DNA of 64,000 bases from Pardosa pseudoannulata (GCA_032207245.1 CM063509.1:105080021-105144020); one strand, 5' to 3'. Positions 1 through 12,890 are shown, counted from the first letter of the stretch. Made by a program: numbers and translations. Notes: generated by a model not told the origin, from the letters alone.

Positions 1-105
1 AATCCAATATGGATGTCTCTATCCATTCCAGGTCCAACCGCTTCATAAATGCGAGGACAGACGGACAGATAACTTAGGCTATTATAATATAGGGGATTTC
101 CTTTT

Positions 106-2470
106 TTTTTTTTTTTAATTATTATTGACTGATGTGCAAACTATCGAGAATATGATTTTTAGTATATTATATAAACTATATAAATACCGTTTCAATTAAC
201 ATATGTGTTTCTTCACATTTCTTCATCTTCAAACTTTTAATTGTTCTGTGATTTTGAAAAGGTAAAGAACTGTTGTAATCAATGCTCGTGACCATTTCTT
301 TTTAACACTTTCTGACAACCTTTAACATCTCTTCTGACCTCTGATCTGTAAAGATCAGCCTATTTAAGCCTTGAACTCTCCAGGTGCATGACCTTAGCAT
401 CCGCTTCCGAGAGAAAATTTCCTTGACTAATTTTTTTAACCGTACTCAAATTGCTATACTTTCTTTTCCTTTTGTTTAAAAAAATAAATAAATAATAAAT
501 TGTTGCTCTTTCGAGATACTAGAACCATGAATTTAATTATTTTTAAACAAATAGATAAAAAGACATATGCTTTATGCGAACTACATTTTTTTCACATAAT
601 CGTACATATATTTATTTATTTGAAAAATTTAGAGTAAAACGAATCACGTAATTTGAGATAGTATATATAGCACTAATCATTCTTTCTTTCAGAAAGAAAA
701 ATAAATTATTATTGTAAAATGAAATTGACATATCTCAATTTTAAACTACATGACTGAAGTTTAGAACAGATATAACTTCATGTGTAACTTCATGCATGTG
801 TAGATGTCTTTAGCATTTCTAATTCAAAGAAATAAATTTTCAAATATTGTACGCAAGACGAAAAATTGCTTTAAAAATCCAATATTGTTTTACTTTATGT
901 AATATTTTATAAAAAAAAAAAAGTGTAACTGATACATTTACAAATTCTGAAGACAAAAGTATCCTTTCTCTACATAAAAGTGAAAAAAATATTTGAAAAC
1001 AGTTATTTGTTTACGAGTTATAATCAATATTAATTTTTTAAACTAAAATTTGAACAGACGTTGGAAAAGCAAGTTCCACTTTACAATTCCTTTCCCCAAT
1101 AACAAATTTTTTGCAGGATATAAAAAATTTTCAGCCATTTTTTTCACCTGTTGAAAGTTATGCTATCGCATGAAATTTCCGTGTATTCTTCATCGGAAAA
1201 GTAATCGTAAGTTGAATCTGTTGCTTTGTCGACAAGTATAGGTTGACATATGATAAAGCTTTTACAGTGATCTTTTAAAATATATTTGAAGAAAAAAATT
1301 ACAAAGCGAGAATAGTTTTTTTTTTAATATTTTGTATCTCATACCCTCTTAAATGTCTATGCTAGCTTTAAAAACAACTTTTCAACTAATGTTCAATAAA
1401 TTTTCTGTTCAGTTATATCAGATTGATTAGTAGTCCCGCAAAATTTTCAAATGTACTATTGGGTTTTGGAATGAAATAAGATTTGAAAAAAATAATCTTC
1501 AGAATTGTGTTTTATTAATATTATTTTAAATACCAATCGATTTTTTCTATATGAATTATTACGTTCTTTATTTATTCTGCATGAATTATTTATCAAATCG
1601 CCTTTTCAAGAATTCTTCATTTTCTTTATTTATAATTTCCTTCTTATCTATTTTAAAAACTCGATTATTTAATTGTCCAATATTATTTAGAATTCATTAC
1701 AAATATATATCTATGTATGTATATTCTGCATTTGTTCTTTAATAGCTATTCCATAAAGCTTATACTTTGATATGAAGTAAATTGCGTTGTTTACAAATCA
1801 TATTTCTTCTGCTTTAAAAGTATTGCATTATTCTTACGCCACAATATATAGTAACAATAATAGTTCTGCTATTCCCATCTCCTTACAATTCCTTCTCTTA
1901 ATATAAATAGTACAAAACGTGGTGTGTAGAAAAGGGGGAATTACATTATAATTAGCTTACATCTGCAGAGGATATCAGACCACAGGGTTCTAAAAAACCG
2001 CAGACGAAAATTGTTAAGTAGCGAGTATGATATATATTCAATTTAATGCTAAAATTTATTATTCATTTTTCAGTTCGATGCTGTTACTCAACTTCTTTCA
2101 TTTCTATAGCAGACTGGAACAAAGATTAGTAAAACGAAACTCTGAAATACAGACTTACTTATCCTAGGTCGAAACTTAAACTCTGTAGCTTTAAGGCAGA
2201 TAAATGCCAGACTTCGGCTGAAACTTTCTCCCCTGGGCACGAAAATAGCATTAAGATTCTGGTATCAAACCCTGTGTTTAAGCGCTCGCGGGCCGGAGAA
2301 CAGGTTAAATGTCGCTCACCTCTTCTTCACGCACAAGTGAGTTGAGTCACGCGAGATGGCCACGCACATATTTTCGTATGCTTCCAAATCGAAAATGCCG
2401 AGGTATTTGACCGCATACTGCACAGACAGGGAAATTATATTATTATATTAATAAACATGTCTTTTGGTTA
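106..2470. other. Unrecognised AT-rich insertion inside the fold-back element
   Basis: This stretch separates the terminal left inverted repeat (1-105) from the part of the left arm that resumes at about 2470. It is AT-rich and begins with a T run. I found no conserved protein, no clear terminal repeats and no RNA gene. A GC-richer patch at about 2200-2420 contains no recognisable gene. Confidence 0.4.
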
Positions 2471-2755
2471 GGGATCCACCTGAATATTGTACGCTCATTT
2501 TTTTATAACTCATAATACAAAACTCGGAATAGATATCATTTTAAAGATTTAAACTGGTGAAGCATAGAGATGTAAAAAACCCGAAATTTTGAAGAGGTGG
2601 GAATAAACCCGGGAATTTTAGGGAATAAACCAGGAATTTGGGGAACTTTGGGAAGAAATCATTTTAACAATGTTTACATTTATTTTTTCAACAGTGGCTA
2701 TTTAAGAACTAGCATATTATTTCTAAGAGATTTTTTTTTTTTTTTTACTTTTGGC

Positions 2756-2767
2756 AATATATATATG

Positions 2768-2846
<79 letters not shown>
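2756..2846. repeat. (AT)n microsatellite
   Basis: About 90 bp of almost pure AT dinucleotide repeats, broken by a few TATG units. Frames through it on either strand give only Tyr-Ile repeats and are not genes. Confidence 0.95.
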
Positions 2847-2850
<4 letters not shown>

Positions 2851-3178
2851 GAAATAATAGCAATGAGCATTTCAATGATTTTATAGCAGTATTTATGTAA
2901 TTAATTACCCTGTTAGTCTTATCAAACACATAACTGGTTGCTTCAATTTTAAATGCTAATATAATAATTATATACATTATTTTTTATCATTATTTATTAT
3001 GTAAATTGCATTATGCTAAACTTTTTTCCCTCATTTTATAATATAAAAATAAATCATTAAATTTAAAATAACAGTTTATTATTTTTTGTAAAGCATATAT
3101 CATTTAAAGGTGTTATCAAATGACACTGTTGCATTTTGCGTCCGATTCCTACACACACTCACACATTAATATATATAT

Positions 3179-3204
3179 ATAGAGAGAGAGAGAGAAAGAG
3201 AGAG
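3179..3204. repeat. (GA)n microsatellite
   Basis: A run of AG dinucleotides with one interruption, immediately after a short (TA)n tract. Confidence 0.9.
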
Positions 3205-5154
3205 GTTATCCAAGAAAAATAAAGATTTATGGGTTTTGGGACACTACAGATTATTGCCTAATATTTATGTAATAATAAAAATATTGGATAGTTCTCAAAT
3301 AAAAAATATACTCATACTTCCATGCTAGACTTTACCTTGCCAAATATAGTTTCCCAATTATTCAATTTTTTGGCTGTTTGGCTTCCTTACACGTTTATCC
3401 ATTACAATTGCCAGTTAACTATTAATATCAAATCATTTATGAAATGTAAAAATTGTCTTGTGCAGTTAGAATAATAGTAAACAAAATACTTCAAAATTCC
3501 TATGTTTTGGAAATTTTCAAAATTCCCTTCCCAAAAAACCCGTTTTTTTCCCGAATTTAAACCGGGTTTTTTCCTCTGCTCGCAACTCTACTGAAGCACC
3601 ACACAAACACATATTCAGGATGTAAAGTTCTTAACGGGTCATTTTTCTACTACCGTTGGTCGTAGACATGTATTTCTAATTGCAAAAATGTTTCAAATAA
3701 AAAAAAGCATTCCTTTTATAATATTTTTAAATTAAAAAAAATCAATTTTGAAAAAATTACAAAATTTAAATTTTTATACATTTTTTCATTATTTATCATT
3801 AGGAAAAATTGAAACTCGAAAAACCGTAACACAAAAAGTTCCACTTCTCTGAAACAAAAATTGATTAAGATATTTATATTTAAAATCTGCGAGAATTAAA
3901 ATTTTTTCTCCTTCTTTGGAGAACCGGTTAAGACATTTCGAGGTTGAAATCAGATTACAATGTTCCTGTTTCAGCACAAGGGGGATGGATTTGCGAGCTT
4001 ATTTTACTGCAAAATACAGTATTTATAAATTTTATAATGGATACCTCTCATCCTGTTTATAAACAAGAACTCTCCCTTTATTTAGGAATGAAAGAAACTT
4101 TGCAACGTGATTTCAACCTTGGAATATTATGATTAATCTTTTAACCGATCCCTGAATGAAGGGGGGGGAAATCTTACCATTTTCAGCTTGAATATCTCTT
4201 GATATCTGTATTATTTAGATATATTATAATTTTTATCGTTTCAATTCTTAGGATGAGTTTCAATTTTTACTTAATATAATGATAAAGATTTGGGAAACGT
4301 AAAAATTTGTATTGTGCAATTTTTACAAAATTAAATTTTTTCAAATTTAAAAAAGAACACAAAATCTTATGCGACACTTTTTTGTTAACTGGAAGTATAT
4401 GTCTACGATCAACGGTTCCTGAGAAAAAGGCTGGTTACTATAGATTCTGTATATGAGGTTGTGCACATCTAAAACGATACAAATTCTTACGGAATAGTTT
4501 AGGTTTTAATTTCTAAAGAACAAAAAATGATATTCGTAGACATCGGGGGAATATTGGCAAACATCCTCTATATAATAATAGCCTAAGTTATCTGTCCGCG
4601 AATTTTTGAAGCGGTTATACCTGGAATGGATACAGGCATCCATATTGGATTTTTCATGAGTTAGGGTTAGCAAAATTGAAAGCGAGTTCGAAATCCACCC
4701 ATCCCCTCTTTTCAGGCGTTTAATGCTATTATTTCAAGCCTTATTTTTCCTCTTATTCTATACGAAATTCATTCTTGATAGGATGGCAAAGGCGGAGAGT
4801 AATATTTAAATTTCTGAACTGTTTCTACTTGAACTTTCATATACTCTAATTAGTTCCACGGGACGTGCAGGCGTTGTACGTTTGGTAGAACATACACCCA
4901 CTCGATCGCCTACTTCTCGGGTTCTATCCCCCGTCGCAGCCAGTTTTTTTAACGTCTAATAAATTTAATATTTTCTACTTTTTCTTTTAAATTCTTATTC
5001 CGAAAGTTGTTTTATTATTTTTAAAACAAATTTTTACTATTTTTTCAACTTTTTATAATTTTTATTATTTTTATTTTATTAAATTCACGTATTGCTTTAC
5101 GGATGTCCCTGGCCACATAAACATCTCATGTTGTGCATCCTTAAACTTTCTTCT

Positions 5155-5225
5155 CGTAATGTAATAATAGCTCTAAGTTATCTGCCCGTCTGTCCTCGAA
5201 GTTATGAAGCTTTTGGACCTGTCAC
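5155..5225 (+). repeat. Second fragment of the fold-back terminal repeat
   Basis: The sequence around TAATAATAGC-TCTAAGTTATCTG followed by GTCTGTCCTCG and a GAAGC block resembles the right-hand inverted repeat at 4565-4625 in the same orientation. It is a diverged partial copy of the same family, just left of the BEL/Pao LTR. Confidence 0.45.
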
Positions 5226-5344
5226 AGTTGCTGCATCTAGGGGACTACCGCGACGTTGCCGACGATTCCCCGCAGTTGTCTCCAACTTCCGAAGTGAAAT
5301 CCAGCAGCATTCAGTTGACCACCTCACTATCCTGACGCCACATA

Positions 5345-6354
5345 TGTAACGCACCCACTTTCTTGTGCACTACGTCAGCGTGGGACCTGCCCGCCTACTG
5401 TACTGGGGCAGGTATGTTCGACAGTGGTGACTGGGATTCATATTACTTACAATAATTCCTCAAAAACTTGGACGGACTAAACAACATTTTATTTACATTT
5501 TTGCAACATAAATAACAAATTAAAGAAAATCAAACATCAATGAGTCTCAGAGCCAGTCCTAGCTAGATTTTTTTAAATGACCGAGCGTCGTCTTTTTTCA
5601 CATCAGCGCAGAGAGAGATGTTTCGCCGAGAAACATCTCTCTCTATCTGGCTGCTCTATCTCGACTCCCCTCTCTCTGACCTCCGCTGAACTCTTGCAGA
5701 TTCCTCCCTTCTTCGGGGGGGGGGTCTGGAAACCAGAGCCATGCCGAAGAGAGCACATCCTCCTTCTCCAAGGCCCTGCAAAAACAAACCATGACACCGA
5801 AAATCCTTATCGCCCCCCCCCCTTTTGCCGGCCGTCTTCTTACTTCCCCCAAGAAATGCCATGTGGAAGGGGTCAAATGGGGCGATTCTGCCGATGTCAC
5901 CCAGAGCACATAAAGTCGTGGGTGCACATTCCTCACAGCCTTAATTTTGGATTATGCATCCCAACGACAGTGCACGAACATACTTGCCCCAGTAAAGTAG
6001 GCGGGCAGGTCCCACGCTAACGTAGCGCACCGTAGAAAGTGGGTGCGTTACTGTGTCCATGTTTCACAAACACGAATCTTGAGTCTAGTATTACACCTGT
6101 TCTATTCTCTATGTCGAAAGTTCTCAAAATAACTTCAAAGGTTCGTAACACCACATTTTTATTTTTACAAACACGAACACCACACAAAACATTAATAACT
6201 AAATTCTATTTTCATCAAATCGAAATCAAAAGGTGAAATGTTTCAATGCGTTTTTCTCGCATCCTTCCACACACATCAAAGGTTTTATTCTATCAAAAAC
6301 AAAAACTCTTTTGCCGTTGCCAAAACGGCAAACCTAAACTTCGCGGTCATGACA
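5345..6354 (-). repeat. BEL/Pao long terminal repeat (3' LTR)
   Basis: Read on the - strand, a purine-rich tract (AAAAGGTGGGAGGA) after the pol stop is followed by TGTCATGACC, and the unit ends in GCGTTACA, giving the usual TGT...ACA boundaries of about 1010 bp. A diverged copy of the same sequence occurs at about 43270-44035. The LTR is unusual in carrying a 74-bp inverted repeat (5347-5420 against 5976-6050) and a perfect 15-bp hairpin stem at 5610-5644. The other LTR is absent, so direct comparison of LTR pairs is impossible. An alternative reading is a separate fold-back element spanning 5347-6050. Confidence 0.6.
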
Positions 6355-6652
6355 TTCCTCCCACCTTTTGATTTTCGATTAACATAAGAAAATCAAAACA
6401 ACAATAATGTATAAAGAATAACTGAAATACAATAATAATATTAAACAATACTTAGCACTTTTCTAATCAGCGAATTACTTCATCTAGGGAGAGACATTAA
6501 ACTGAATAGAATTTTCAATCTTCTGTAAAATACTCAAAATGAATTAAATTTCTAACATATTCAAATTATAAATATTATGAAAAATATACATATAAAAAGT
6601 ACAAATTAAAATTTACGGAAAAATAGCCATTAAACACATCACAAGAAAAATA

Positions 6653-8575
6653 TTAACTGAAAATTTTAGGTTTTACAATCTTTCTACCATATCTAGTTAT
6701 TTGACTGTTCTTATCAGAGTCTACTGATATGCTGTCCTTAAATTGTTCATCAACATCGTCATGAACTCTAAGAGGTTGAACTGGATTGCTATTTTGAAGA
6801 TTTTCATGTAAAGAATTTTCATTATTTATTTCCAAAGGAAATACTCGTTGAATAGGTCTTACTAGTTTACCATTAGAAGTCTTAATTCTCACGACTCTGA
6901 CATTGTTGTCTTTTCCTGGGTACACTGCGATTATACGACCTAAGGGCCAGTCAGATCTTTTCTTTCTATGATTTTCTACGAGTACTATATCACCTTCCTT
7001 GAGGGATTGTGATGGTACAATCTTTGGACGATGTACCAACATACCGAGGTATTCATCTCTAAATCGTTTTCGGAACTCAACACGCAATCTTTGATGATAT
7101 TTCCACCTCTTCGAAAAATTGGTTTGGTCTAGATTATCTAAATCTGGGACACCTTCAGTCCTGACATCTTGTATATACATCGATGGTGTAAGAGGTGCTA
7201 GATCACTGGAATCTTCTGACAGGTAAGTAAGTGGTCTAGAATTAATAGTGGCCTCAGCATCGCAGATAATAGTTGACATCTCTTCGTACGAAAGTAAAGC
7301 TTTTCCTGGGACTCTTCTCAGTAATTTTTTGATCATTTGAACCATTCGCTCCCACCAACCGCCCCACCAAGCCGCGGTCGGTGGGTTCAGCTTCCATTGT
7401 ATTTTCATAGTTGTAGAACTGTTAGTAATTTGATTCCAGTCAATAGATCTTAGCAAATTTCTTGCACCAACAAAATTGGTACCATTGTCGCTGTATATGA
7501 CTCTTGGACGACCTCTGCGTGCTATGAATCTTCTAAATCCAAGAAAAAATGTATTTGTCGACAAGCTTTCAATCAATTCTAAATGAACTGCACGATATAC
7601 TCCGCAGGTAAATAACAGAATCCAAGCCTTTCTATTTTCTTTTAAGTAAAGAGGTCCTGCGATGTCTACACCAGTAATTTCAAAAGCATATGCATCTCGC
7701 ACTCTATCTTCTGGGAGAGGACAAGGCACTGTGTCAATGGATTTTGCTGAATGTCTCTTGCACCGGACACATTTAGATACCACTCGTTGAACTGTTTTTC
7801 TGCCTCGTATAATCCAAAACTTGTAACGTAAATTAGTTAAAACAACTTGAGTGCCGGCATGGTGAAATTGTAGATGGTAATAATGTATTATTCTTTCCAC
7901 AAGCTCAGGTTTGGAACGAAGAAGAATTGGGCAACGGAAATTTTCGTCATCGTCTCTTCTTAAAATTTTTGTTTTCAAACGGAGAATTCCCTCTTCATCA
8001 AAAAAAGTTAAATGACCCTTCAGCCTCTCTTCACAAGGAAATGACTCCTGTTGCACTATCTTGAGTAATTTATTCTCTGCAGTGTCTATTTCATCAACGC
8101 TTAATGTTTTGTCCAATTTTCTTTCTCGTGTTCTACAATTTTTTGCAAATCTGAGTATCCAGGATATCATCCTTACGATTTTGATGAAGCTTGAGAAATA
8201 TTTCAAGTACCAGTTGTCTGAAATAAGGCAAGATAAAACCACGCCCTTTCTCTTTTCTCGTTTGATTTCTTCTTCGTTGATTTCCATTTCTGTGGTTGGC
8301 CAACAACTCTCATCTTCTTTCAGCCAGTCTGGACCAAGCCACCACTTCGACTTCACTAGAATCTTAATTGAGCATCCTCGAGATGGTAAATCTGCTGTGT
8401 TAAGACCGCTGGGTATGTGTCTCTAGTTAGTTTTCTCGGTGAGCTTTCTAATCTCTTTCACTCTATTTTCAACAAAAACACCCCAGGGTTCTTCCTTTTT
8501 GATCCACGTGTATATATCACATATCATCTTCGGCATGAAACTTTTACGCCTAGATTTATGGAAGATTTAAACTTT
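6653..8575 (-). pseudogene. BEL/Pao retrotransposon pol remnant (RNase H end, integrase, C-terminal domain)
   Basis: A 567-codon open frame (8356 to 6653) encodes the 3' half of a BEL/Pao pol polyprotein. In order one sees the end of the RNase H/connection region, an HHCC-type zinc-binding integrase N-terminus (H-H, then CVRCKRH at about residue 195), the integrase core with the first Asp in GVDIAGP, the second in YSDNGTNF and the Glu in WWGGWWERMV, and a C-terminal domain typical of BEL elements (DIVLVENHRKKRSDWPLGRI). Homology continues upstream to about 8575, with a TAG in frame at 8423-8425. Reverse transcriptase, protease and gag are missing, so the copy is 5'-truncated and cannot move by itself. 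The frame is otherwise open, suggesting a fairly young insertion. Confidence 0.9.
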
Positions 8576-9500
8576 TTTTAATACCTACGACCAAATTTTG
8601 AAAATAATAAATTGTTTAGTCTCGTTTAAGTAGGAAACCCTCCTTTCTTTCAAAATTATCACTTGCATATGTCCTTATAGGTTTTATAACTCTATAGCTT
8701 TTGATAAAAATTCTTTTAGAACTCTTCAGGTAATAGAAATTATCCTCTTTGCTTCATAACATGTTTTAATTATTTTATTTATTTTAAATTAAAAATGACT
8801 TGCAATTACTATTAATTTTTTTACAAATGGGTGCATTTTCTCTTATTAGCATTTTGCCATACAATCACTGATTTGTGCTCTTTTTATTATGGGAGCACCA
8901 TACAGTAGGGCAACAATCTCCCCACGAAGAAACAATACACAAATAAAACAAAGCCTTATTCGTAAAGATTGGGAATCAAACCTAAATTCATCGGAAGAAA
9001 GAACAATATTCTGATGTCTATTTAACCTGAGTGACTTCAATGCTTCAAAATTTAAAATACAAAATTTAAATATAGTATTTATATACTAAATTGATATTTC
9101 TTAATGTCCTTTATCCGTACTGACAAAGGAAATCGATTTAGGTACATCATGTTAGTACAAAGATTTTTTTAATGCATAAATATTTGGAGTTTTTTTGTAT
9201 ACCACAATAAAAATCGAATTTCATAATTTCTTCTCAATTGAGTAGTAATAACTGGAATAAGAACTGTTAAACAGCTGTAAAACAAGTTATTTGATTTTTG
9301 AAGAAATGTTAGTTAATTACTAGATAATGTTAAATTTAAACTCATTATTTTATACTCGAAATACTTATACTTTTGTCCTTATACTTTTTATACTCGACTT
9401 TTCATTTCCTTGTTTAACCATGTAAGATTTTATAAAATCACGCCCAAATTCCTGACCCCACGGAGACACAAGTAATGAGTTTATTTTGACGTTTCCAAAA
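8576..9500. other. No recognised feature
   Basis: AT-rich sequence between the truncated end of the BEL/Pao element and the likely LBR promoter. Short open frames here show no conserved motif. Confidence 0.4.
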
Positions 9501-9504
9501 TCAT

Positions 9505-9623
9505 GGGTACAGAAGCCAATCGGAAAATTCAACATTTAAAAATTGTCCAATCAAATGGTTTCCCGCTGGGACGCTGTTAGCGTCTTGAGTTCGTTGATAT
9601 CTTTACGTTGGGACACCAATTTT
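9505..9623 (+). promoter_or_regulatory. Probable LBR promoter and non-coding first exon
   Basis: The coding exon of LBR at 14537 begins with a splice acceptor 13 bases before the ATG, so a 5' non-coding exon must lie upstream. This patch is less AT-rich than its surroundings, carries two CCAAT motifs (about 9513 and 9544), and ends with a consensus donor GTAAGT at 9624. If right, intron 1 is 9624-14536. The choice is inferred; another candidate with a donor-like end lies near 10175. Confidence 0.35.
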
Positions 9624-11303
9624 GTAAGTAAATACCGTAATAATTATTTAAATTTTAAATATTTTGTCTAAATTATTGTAATATTTTGTTTGATATTTGG
9701 TTGTTAGTTTATTCTAGACACAATTTTAGTTTTTACTGTCATAAGTTTGTATTTAAATCACTATTTTTGCCGATTGCTCGTTTGTTTATGAAAATGGTGA
9801 GATGAAATTTAGGTATCAATTTTTAATTAGATTTTTAGAAATATGTATATGTTTTTGTTAACATTCCATATTTCTCTCCGTTGTCATATTGCTACTTTTA
9901 ATGATAAATATTGCATTTTATTGATGTGCTTGCTCTGAAGCTAATTCCTCCATTCAAACCGAGCGCGAAATGAAGCGGATTGTTTGTTTACATTTACTGG
10001 AAAACGGCTCAGAATATTTAGTCGTAGATGTTGAATCCTTGTAACAGTTTTAATTTTAAAGGATACAAATAATCATTTGTGGTTGTTTGTTCTAATTGTT
10101 CGAAGTTGAATTGTAAAATAGTACTTACCGGTTTTTGCCGTGGTCGTTAGCGCGGGAGTTTTGGATACGCACCCAGGTACTTCTTTAATCAGTTTCACCC
10201 TTTCATGGATATACCAAGCGCATTATTTCTCAAATAAGTATTAAGAAATTTAAAGATCTTCTTCTTTTTTTGCAAGATTTTATAGTACTTTTTAAGGATA
10301 TTTTCATAATCCATAATTTTTAGCTGTTGAGAATGAAATCGACTTTCCCCCCATTATATAAGATCATATAAGATGAAAAACTCTTTTACTACAGTTTATT
10401 AATTCGCTTTCTATATTACTTTATTATAATAGGGGATTTTAATTGATCAGTTATTTTACTGATTGATAATGGTTGAATACTGATTTTTCTCTTTGTATAA
10501 ATTTTCAGATTCTTAATTTAGTTTCTAATGAAACAGAAGTTTTATTATGCATCATTATCCTCTATTTCATCTCTGTCTTACTATTTTAACTGTGGTAGAG
10601 TTAGGTTTATTTTTGATATTTACATACTTATTCTTATTAGATCAAGTTGTTTTTTAAGTTTTCTGTTATCCTGTCAACTGAAATTTACTAATCTAACCCC
10701 ATATAATCCAAGGAGAACTTTATTATTTTTTTTAAATATACTTTTATGAATTTTTAACTTCCTACTCATAAGACTTGCATGATTGTACTCTCACTATTAA
10801 AGATAATGTGGGTTGCATATGTGTTATTAATACAGTATAGTTTACTCATGTTTTATATGATAATCAATTGTATAAAAAAATTGCTTACTGTATTTTCTAC
10901 GAAAAATTATTTTAAATGGCTCATTTAAATGTACATATGAATTATGCAAAGCATGATACTGAGTTGAACTGACCTGGAACTTCCAGAAGAAATGTAATTA
11001 TCTCAAAATTTCAAAGAATTATACTGTTATGCTTAATTTACTTTTTTTGTACATAATTTGATTAAGATACAAAAGCAGTAGTGAATCTTACCTGCATTAG
11101 TAATTAATAAGTATTTTCAGCTATGTAGAACCCTGGAATATCAATTCAAAGATGTAATTATCCACAGGCAGAAATTCTTAAAAGTAATTTACTCTGTCAG
11201 AAATGAGTTTTTAAAAATTCATTGCATTTTAAATTTTGAAAATTTTAAATCAAAAACAAAATTGGCTAAAACATGCTTAAAAATAAGAAAAAAATTATAG
11301 GGT
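9624..11303. other. Presumed LBR intron 1, left part; nothing recognised
   Basis: AT-rich sequence without conserved coding potential. It contains a short GC-richer patch at about 10125-10180, which could be an alternative first exon. Confidence 0.35.
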
Positions 11304-11311
11304 GATAGAGT

Positions 11312-12890
11312 CAGGATTGCAAAAAACCCAGGTGGGTTTTTGCCTAAAAACCCACCTTTCTTAAAAATTGGTGATATTTTTATTTATTTTCGGAATCTGT
11401 TATCTTAGTTTTGAACCCTCTTTCAGTTTTAAAGAATTATTCTGTGGAAATAGTCTATCAAAATCCATAAAAATATTAACAGATCTGTGGTAAATCCAAC
11501 ATAAGAATTTGGAAAAAAAAATTATCTGTTAAATCCACAAGGACAAGGGCAGAGGTTTTATGTGTAAAATACAGAATAATTTGACCATAAATAATAGTAT
11601 AATAACAAGGATTTTAATTAATTTAAAACAAATACTGATCCTCCAATACATCATATATTATCATCATCAATCAGGTTATTAGTATTATCATTTTTCAGTC
11701 TCAGAAGTGTGTGCATTTCCAACTTCAATGCTTTTTGTATTCCGAATCTATTTCTAAGTTTCGACCAAACCAACCCACATGTAGAGATCACTCGCTACAG
11801 TGATGCAGAGCTAGCTGGGCACTTGTTTAGGGATACCATAACGGGACAAAAATCTATTATATATCCATTTCTATCACACATTTCAATTAGTTTCCATCAC
11901 TGTGCTGCACTAAATATTTTAATTACTTCAGCATTAAACATACTTTGAGGAAATATTTTGGGGTCTTAACTTATAATTCATGTGGGGAATTAACCATATA
12001 TTTATTTTTTTTAAGGGTAGAAAGAATAGAGATAAAATATAATCTTTTGTTAAAATAACATTCAAGTATGTGATACATCTATACATATATCTATATGTCA
12101 TTATATAACATCGTGTTATGATGTCAGAGTAAACTTTTTACAGCCTTTACACTGATTTATTTGTATTAATTAAATTATAATTTTTTGAATATTAAGTTAA
12201 TTAATAAAAATGTAATCAGCTTCAGCAATTTAATCTTTTCTAAAAAATGGTACTTCTCCTGCCCTCTCCTCTTAACCCTTTAAAGGACAGTGGTTTCGCA
12301 GCGAAACCAGCTGTAAAAATTGTTTTTCTCTTCTTTTTTTAAAGATATTTTAATTATTTTTTGGATTTTCTACATTTTTGACACTTTAAACTATCAATAG
12401 ATGGAAGCACTACACAATTTATTTTTCACTTTCAAACATACATTTTTAAACTTGCTTTGTTTGAAACAATCAGGAATTCTATTTTTGTCTTTTATAATCC
12501 CAAATAAAAGTAATTACTCAAACAACAACAATTATAAATTGTTTATATATTTATTTACTACATCATGTTAATGATAATTATTCATTATATCTTCAATATT
12601 GAAATTTTGGGGAAGTATTTACAAGTCATACAAGAGGAAGGTTTTACGGCTAAACCACTTCTCATATCTACAATCCCCCCCCCCAAAAAAAAAATGTAAA
12701 TGTTTTTCACTAATTTCGCATTTATAAGGTTCATATATAACATTATAAATGATTTTCATTAAATGCCAAAGAATTTCTAATTGTGAACGCTAAAGGGTTA
12801 AAAACAAACTAAAAAAAAAACTCAGAAAACCCCAATAAAACCCACCCGTGTTGGGTTTTTCTTAAAAAACCTGGGTTTTTTGCAACTCTG
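11312..12890. mobile_element. hAT-like DNA transposon with perfect 8-bp target duplication
   Basis: The ends are inverted repeats, CAGGATTGCAAAAAACCCAG at the left and the reverse complement of CAGAGTTGCAAAAAACCCAG at the right, flanked by the identical 8-bp duplication GATAGAGT at 11304-11311 and 12891-12898. This is the hAT pattern, and the CAAAAAACCC ends resemble those of the element at 2565-3590. I see no intact transposase. A piggyBac-like element is nested near its right end. Confidence 0.8.
12276..12797. mobile_element. piggyBac-like MITE nested in the hAT element
   Basis: TTAA target sites flank it (12272-12275 and 12798-12801). The ends read CCCTTTAAAGGACAG at the left and TAAAGGG at the right, as expected for piggyBac-type termini. 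Just inside the left end lies a small hairpin, GGTTTCGCAGCGAAACC. The interior is AT-rich and non-coding. A sister copy lies at 15673-16071. Confidence 0.7.

Larger units (their letters stand above)
2565..3590. mobile_element. hAT-like non-autonomous DNA transposon
   Basis: The ends are short inverted repeats, TAGAGATG at the left and the reverse complement of TAGAGTTGCGAGCAGAGG at the right, each followed by AAAACCCG-rich sequence. They are flanked by an 8-bp target duplication, GTGAAGCA (2557-2564) and CTGAAGCA (3591-3598), matching at 7 of 8. An 8-bp duplication and a TAGAGTTGC/CAGAGTTGC end are typical of hAT elements. The interior has no transposase but holds a long (AT)n tract and a (GA)n tract. 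The insertion interrupts the left arm of the larger fold-back repeat. Confidence 0.65.
1..4655. repeat. Long fold-back (palindromic) element, interrupted
   Basis: The first 100 bases return in inverted orientation at about 4555-4655: both carry the motif CCAATATGGATG, a CCATTCCAGGT block, AACCGCTTCA and GGACAGATAACTTAGGCTAT. The two arms continue inward: 3600-3970 pairs with 4075-4480 (for example TGTCTACGA(C/T)CAACGGT at about 3650-3670 and 4400-4420, and AAGGTTGAAATCA versus GAGGTTGAAATCA nearer the centre). The palindrome centre is near 4030. The left arm is interrupted by a hAT-like insertion (2565-3590) and by about 2.3 kb of unrelated DNA (about 106-2470). No transposase is visible, so this looks like a non-autonomous fold-back element. 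Its true left end may lie outside the window. Confidence 0.6.

Noticed and set aside
2597..2977. Open frames on both strands through the AT repeat
   Set aside because: They consist mostly of Tyr-Ile repeats from the (AT)n microsatellite and have no conserved sequence.
4855..4945. tRNA-like segment with a B-box-like GGGTTCTATCCCC
   Set aside because: No convincing A box and the acceptor and T stems do not pair well; at best a fragment of a tRNA-derived repeat.
5577..6020. Overlapping open frames of up to 147 codons on both strands
   Set aside because: They lie inside the GC-richer BEL/Pao LTR and show no conserved protein pattern; chance frames.
8061..8426. 121-codon frame on the + strand
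   Set aside because: It is the antisense shadow of the BEL/Pao pol remnant.
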